Shown piece after piece: positions 20,501 to 21,773 of a stretch of DNA of 21,773 bases (position 1 is its first letter; every line of letters starts with the position of its first letter). Source of the stretch: Phallusia fumigata. Its lineage: Eukaryota; Chordata; Ascidiacea; Phlebobranchia; Ascidiidae. Under the pieces are notes generated by a model. The model was not told the origin of the DNA. It worked only from the letters and a program-made list of their open reading frames with translations, and ran no database searches. The position numbers were made by a program, and so were the translations under genes. Location: contig QXVZ01007936.1 in NCBI GenBank assembly GCA_008931825.1, positions 1 to 21,773 of the forward strand. Direction: 5' to 3'.

Positions 20501-21717
20501 ACTTGCGATGACGTCATCGTCCACAGGGGAGCTTTCTGGTGAAAAAACTGAAACCAAGCCGAAGCAAGAATCGCTCTGGTCGCGCGTTGGCTCCCCATGG
20601 TGACGACGGTCATCGAGCTTTAAAAACCTCAAGGGGGCGCTAGTGCGTGTAGTTACAACTGGGAAAGATCGACAGGGTTGTGATGTTTCAAACGCGCAAG
20701 GTATGCTTTGGAATGTGCCTGAAAATAAAACAGGTATGGTTTATATGTTGTCCTAAGTCTATTCTGGTCTACTAGCACCACATTTACTAACTTAGAAACA
20801 CGAAAAAAATGATGCTGAAAGTAAAATAATGAAAAAAAAACGCTTTAAAAACATGCAGTGGATAGCGCCAGTTTATGCAATGCACCTTTACGAGCTAGTA
20901 GTTTTCAGTTGACCATAAAAATGTTTACATATAAGCACCTTGTTTAAAAACCTACTTCGTGGCAAATTAATTTTCGTAAACGTAAGTCAACAGTTTTGCT
21001 ACTATAATACACGAATAGTGAACAAATCCCACCATCTCTGGAAGAAGAAATGATCCTAGATCTTCTCGCTTGTTGAGCTTGGAGGACCCGCGCTGCCGTC
21101 TGTCTCCTCCTCCTCACCGACTCCTCATCCACACTGCTCCTTTTAAATTCCATCTCTGTCGCTTCCGTATATTTGTCGAAAGAGGAATTGAAGGGCAAAA
21201 GACTAAAGTCTTCTCCTGAAAATATGTCAATTTTTAATTGCTCTATCGTTTCCGCAAGTTTATTTGCTCAAGCTAGGCTGTGATGGAATATCACGACTAA
21301 ACATACTCGAAAGGATAAAAAAACGTACAAACCATTCAAAAATTAGAAACGTTTGTTATCTTATTGTTTCGTTTTTACCCCCGGTGGTTGGACAAAACTT
21401 ATGCCTAATAAGATGAGCCCAATAAGGAAATGTGTCTACCTTCCGATAATTCTGCACCTTTCACGTGTGCAATTGCGTCACTATCCTTCGACGTCATAGT
21501 GACGTGTTGTCTGGCAAGGCACGACAGCGAGGAGAATCCGTCATTAATGATGATGTGGTCATCCGGACTTGTAGCGTCTCTCTCAGTGCAACTGCACAAA
21601 GGCAAATGAGTTCGAGTAAAATTTTTTTCAATATGGTTTGCCACATCACCTTAAAAAAAATAAAAACTTACCAGTTTTTTTCGTCCTCCGATAGGAAAAC
21701 GTCGGCTTTTTGAGCAC
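17493..21717 (-). CDS. Large Ser/Pro/Arg-rich disordered protein (3' ten exons)
   Basis: The gene model joins ten exons between 21717 and 17493 and encodes about 753 residues. All nine introns have GT...AG ends and matching phases. I do not recognise the family. Visible features are an acidic start; a basic, probably helical stretch at about 99-119 (VRRRRQTAARVLQAQQARRSR region); a charged, coiled-coil-like stretch at about 330-365 (VAEIEARM...AERQKRISLEALLSP); and a long Ser/Pro/Thr region rich in SP sites with nearby basic residues, typical of proline-directed phosphorylation. An acidic helix follows at 650-675, then a basic Ser-rich tail. No signal peptide or membrane segment is seen. A cytoplasmic scaffold or cytoskeleton-associated protein is a guess. 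The 5' end lies right of the window, because the first visible exon begins inside a split codon. Confidence 0.82.
18002..18124 (-). CDS. Gene 2, exon (123 nt)
   Basis: The acceptor is TAATAATATTCGTAG|GAGCTT and the donor is ACTCGACAG|GTAAAA, phase 0 on both sides, giving 41 codons. It encodes ELRDELLKFAGDTN, then a Ser/Pro/Thr segment ending FPSPTRQ. Skipping it would keep the frame, so it could be an alternatively used cassette. Confidence 0.83.
18331..18457 (-). CDS. Gene 2, exon (127 nt) with acidic helix
   Basis: The acceptor is TTTTTTTTTTGAACAG|AAGAGC and the donor is TCCGCG|GTAAAT (phase 0). It encodes SSIEDNYEWDSEFAMESE and then ILEALRNFEST, an acidic, probably helical segment. This is among the best-ordered parts of the protein and a candidate conserved motif. 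Confidence 0.86.
18661..18826 (-). CDS. Gene 2, exon (166 nt)
   Basis: The acceptor is CATTGTTTTGTAG|ACAAAC and the donor is GGATAG|GTAAAA. It enters in phase 1 and leaves in phase 2. It encodes a basic Ser/Pro segment with LTSSPSPRLTSPSFRR. Two TGACGTCA octamers (18771, 18795) encode LTS-P and LTS-S. Confidence 0.86.
18962..19724 (-). CDS. Gene 2, largest exon (763 nt)
   Basis: The acceptor is TTTCCACTTTGCAG|GCTCG and the donor is CCTAAAG|GTAAAG (phase 1). It begins ARMRSKKRTWNEAERQKRI, the second half of the coiled-coil-like stretch, followed by about 220 residues of Ser/Thr/Pro-rich sequence with repeated SP sites (SPTHQ, SPNHSPEK, NSPKQ, ASPEPW, TSPTKS). One TGACGTCA at 19460 is read as DDVS. 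Confidence 0.9.
19894..19955 (-). CDS. Gene 2, small exon (62 nt)
   Basis: The acceptor is GTTTGTTTTTACAAG|GATC and the donor is ATTGAG|GTTAGT. It enters in phase 1 and leaves in phase 0, encoding SNLVDKSSGRRSTPRVAEIE. It is too short to stand out as an ORF. It was placed because it joins both neighbours in frame and its last residues run directly into the predicted coiled coil of the next exon. Confidence 0.8.
20158..20718 (-). CDS. Gene 2, exon (561 nt)
   Basis: The acceptor is TTTTATTTTCAG|GCACAT and the donor is GATTG|GTAAGA, phase 1 on both sides. It encodes about 186 residues of low-complexity Ser/Asp/Arg-rich sequence with SP sites such as FSPESSPVDDD and LASSPNTN. Three TGACGTCA octamers (20405, 20465, 20509) lie within it, read as VTS, LTS and DDVI. 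Confidence 0.88.
21033..21215 (-). CDS. Gene 2, exon (183 nt) with basic helical stretch
   Basis: The acceptor is CATATTTTCAG|GAGAAG and the donor is AGATG|GTGGGA, phase 1 on both sides. It encodes EDFSLLPFNSSFDKY, then an Arg/Gln-rich segment (residues about 99-119) likely to be helical and basic. It resembles but does not match an IQ motif. Confidence 0.83.
21440..21591 (-). CDS. Gene 2, exon (152 nt)
   Basis: The acceptor TTTGCCTTTGTGCAG is followed by a frame starting CTERDATSPDDH, and the donor is GGAAG|GTAGAC in phase 1. The frame is open further upstream, but the good acceptor and the phase match to the 46-nt exon fix this boundary, leaving an 80-nt intron. Confidence 0.75.
21672..21717 (-). 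CDS. Gene 2, first visible exon (46 nt)
   Basis: The acceptor is TATTGTTTCAG|GTGCTC and the donor is ACTG|GTAAGT, both strong. In the only phase that joins the next exon it reads AQKADVFLSEDEKN. It begins with two bases of a split codon, so an earlier exon must exist outside the window. Confidence 0.72.
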
Positions 21718-21773
21718 CTGAAACAATACCAAGCAGTTAAAAACAGGAGATCTTTAAATGTGAGTCTAAAATC

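Noticed and set aside
1-21773. CRISPR array, rRNA genes, intact tRNA genes
   Set aside because: No regularly spaced repeats, no rRNA-like conserved blocks and no sequence with complete tRNA stems were seen. The gene structures are animal, not prokaryotic.

Overview
The window looks like nuclear DNA from a compact, AT-rich animal genome. The genes have small exons, GT...AG introns of mostly 80-430 nt and polyadenylation signals, and there are no operons or bacterial-type ribosome sites. An ascidian such as Ciona is my best guess, from the short introns, the AT-rich non-coding DNA and the animal-type Ig cell-surface gene. That guess is inference; nothing in the window proves the species.

Two multi-exon genes were rebuilt by matching splice sites and intron phases, and both lie on the minus strand. 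(1) Positions 3467-13336 hold the 5' part of a cell-surface immunoglobulin-superfamily gene of the turtle/IGSF9 type. Exon 1 (13285-13336) encodes the start Met and signal peptide. After a 7.9 kb intron, exons 2 (5168-5347) and 3 (3467-3610) encode the first Ig domain. The rest lies beyond the left edge. (2) Positions 17493-21717 hold the last ten coding exons of a second gene. They encode about 753 residues of Ser/Pro/Arg-rich, mostly disordered protein with a short predicted coiled coil. Its 5' end lies beyond the right edge, and a polyadenylation signal sits at 17386-17391. I do not recognise the family.

Layout, left to right: 1-1244, AT-rich DNA without a visible gene; 1245-2640, a tandem duplication of a ~0.7 kb unit with a single N exactly at the junction, possibly an assembly artefact; 2641-3466, no confirmed exon; 3467-13336, the Ig gene, whose large first intron holds a GC-richer segment with four successive hairpins (6799-6949), pol III A/B-box-like sequences (7827-7872) and decayed coding-like patches; 13337-17385, intergenic DNA with a possible divergent signal-peptide exon on the plus strand (13898-13934), an exon-like segment (15196-15461) and a promoter-like cluster (16384-16475); 17386-21773, gene 2.

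A theme across the window is the palindrome TGACGTCA, which I count 11 times where less than one copy is expected by chance. Six copies are inside exons of gene 2, in two different reading frames. One is 18 nt upstream of the start codon of the Ig gene. The two genes point the same way, and nothing visible links their functions.
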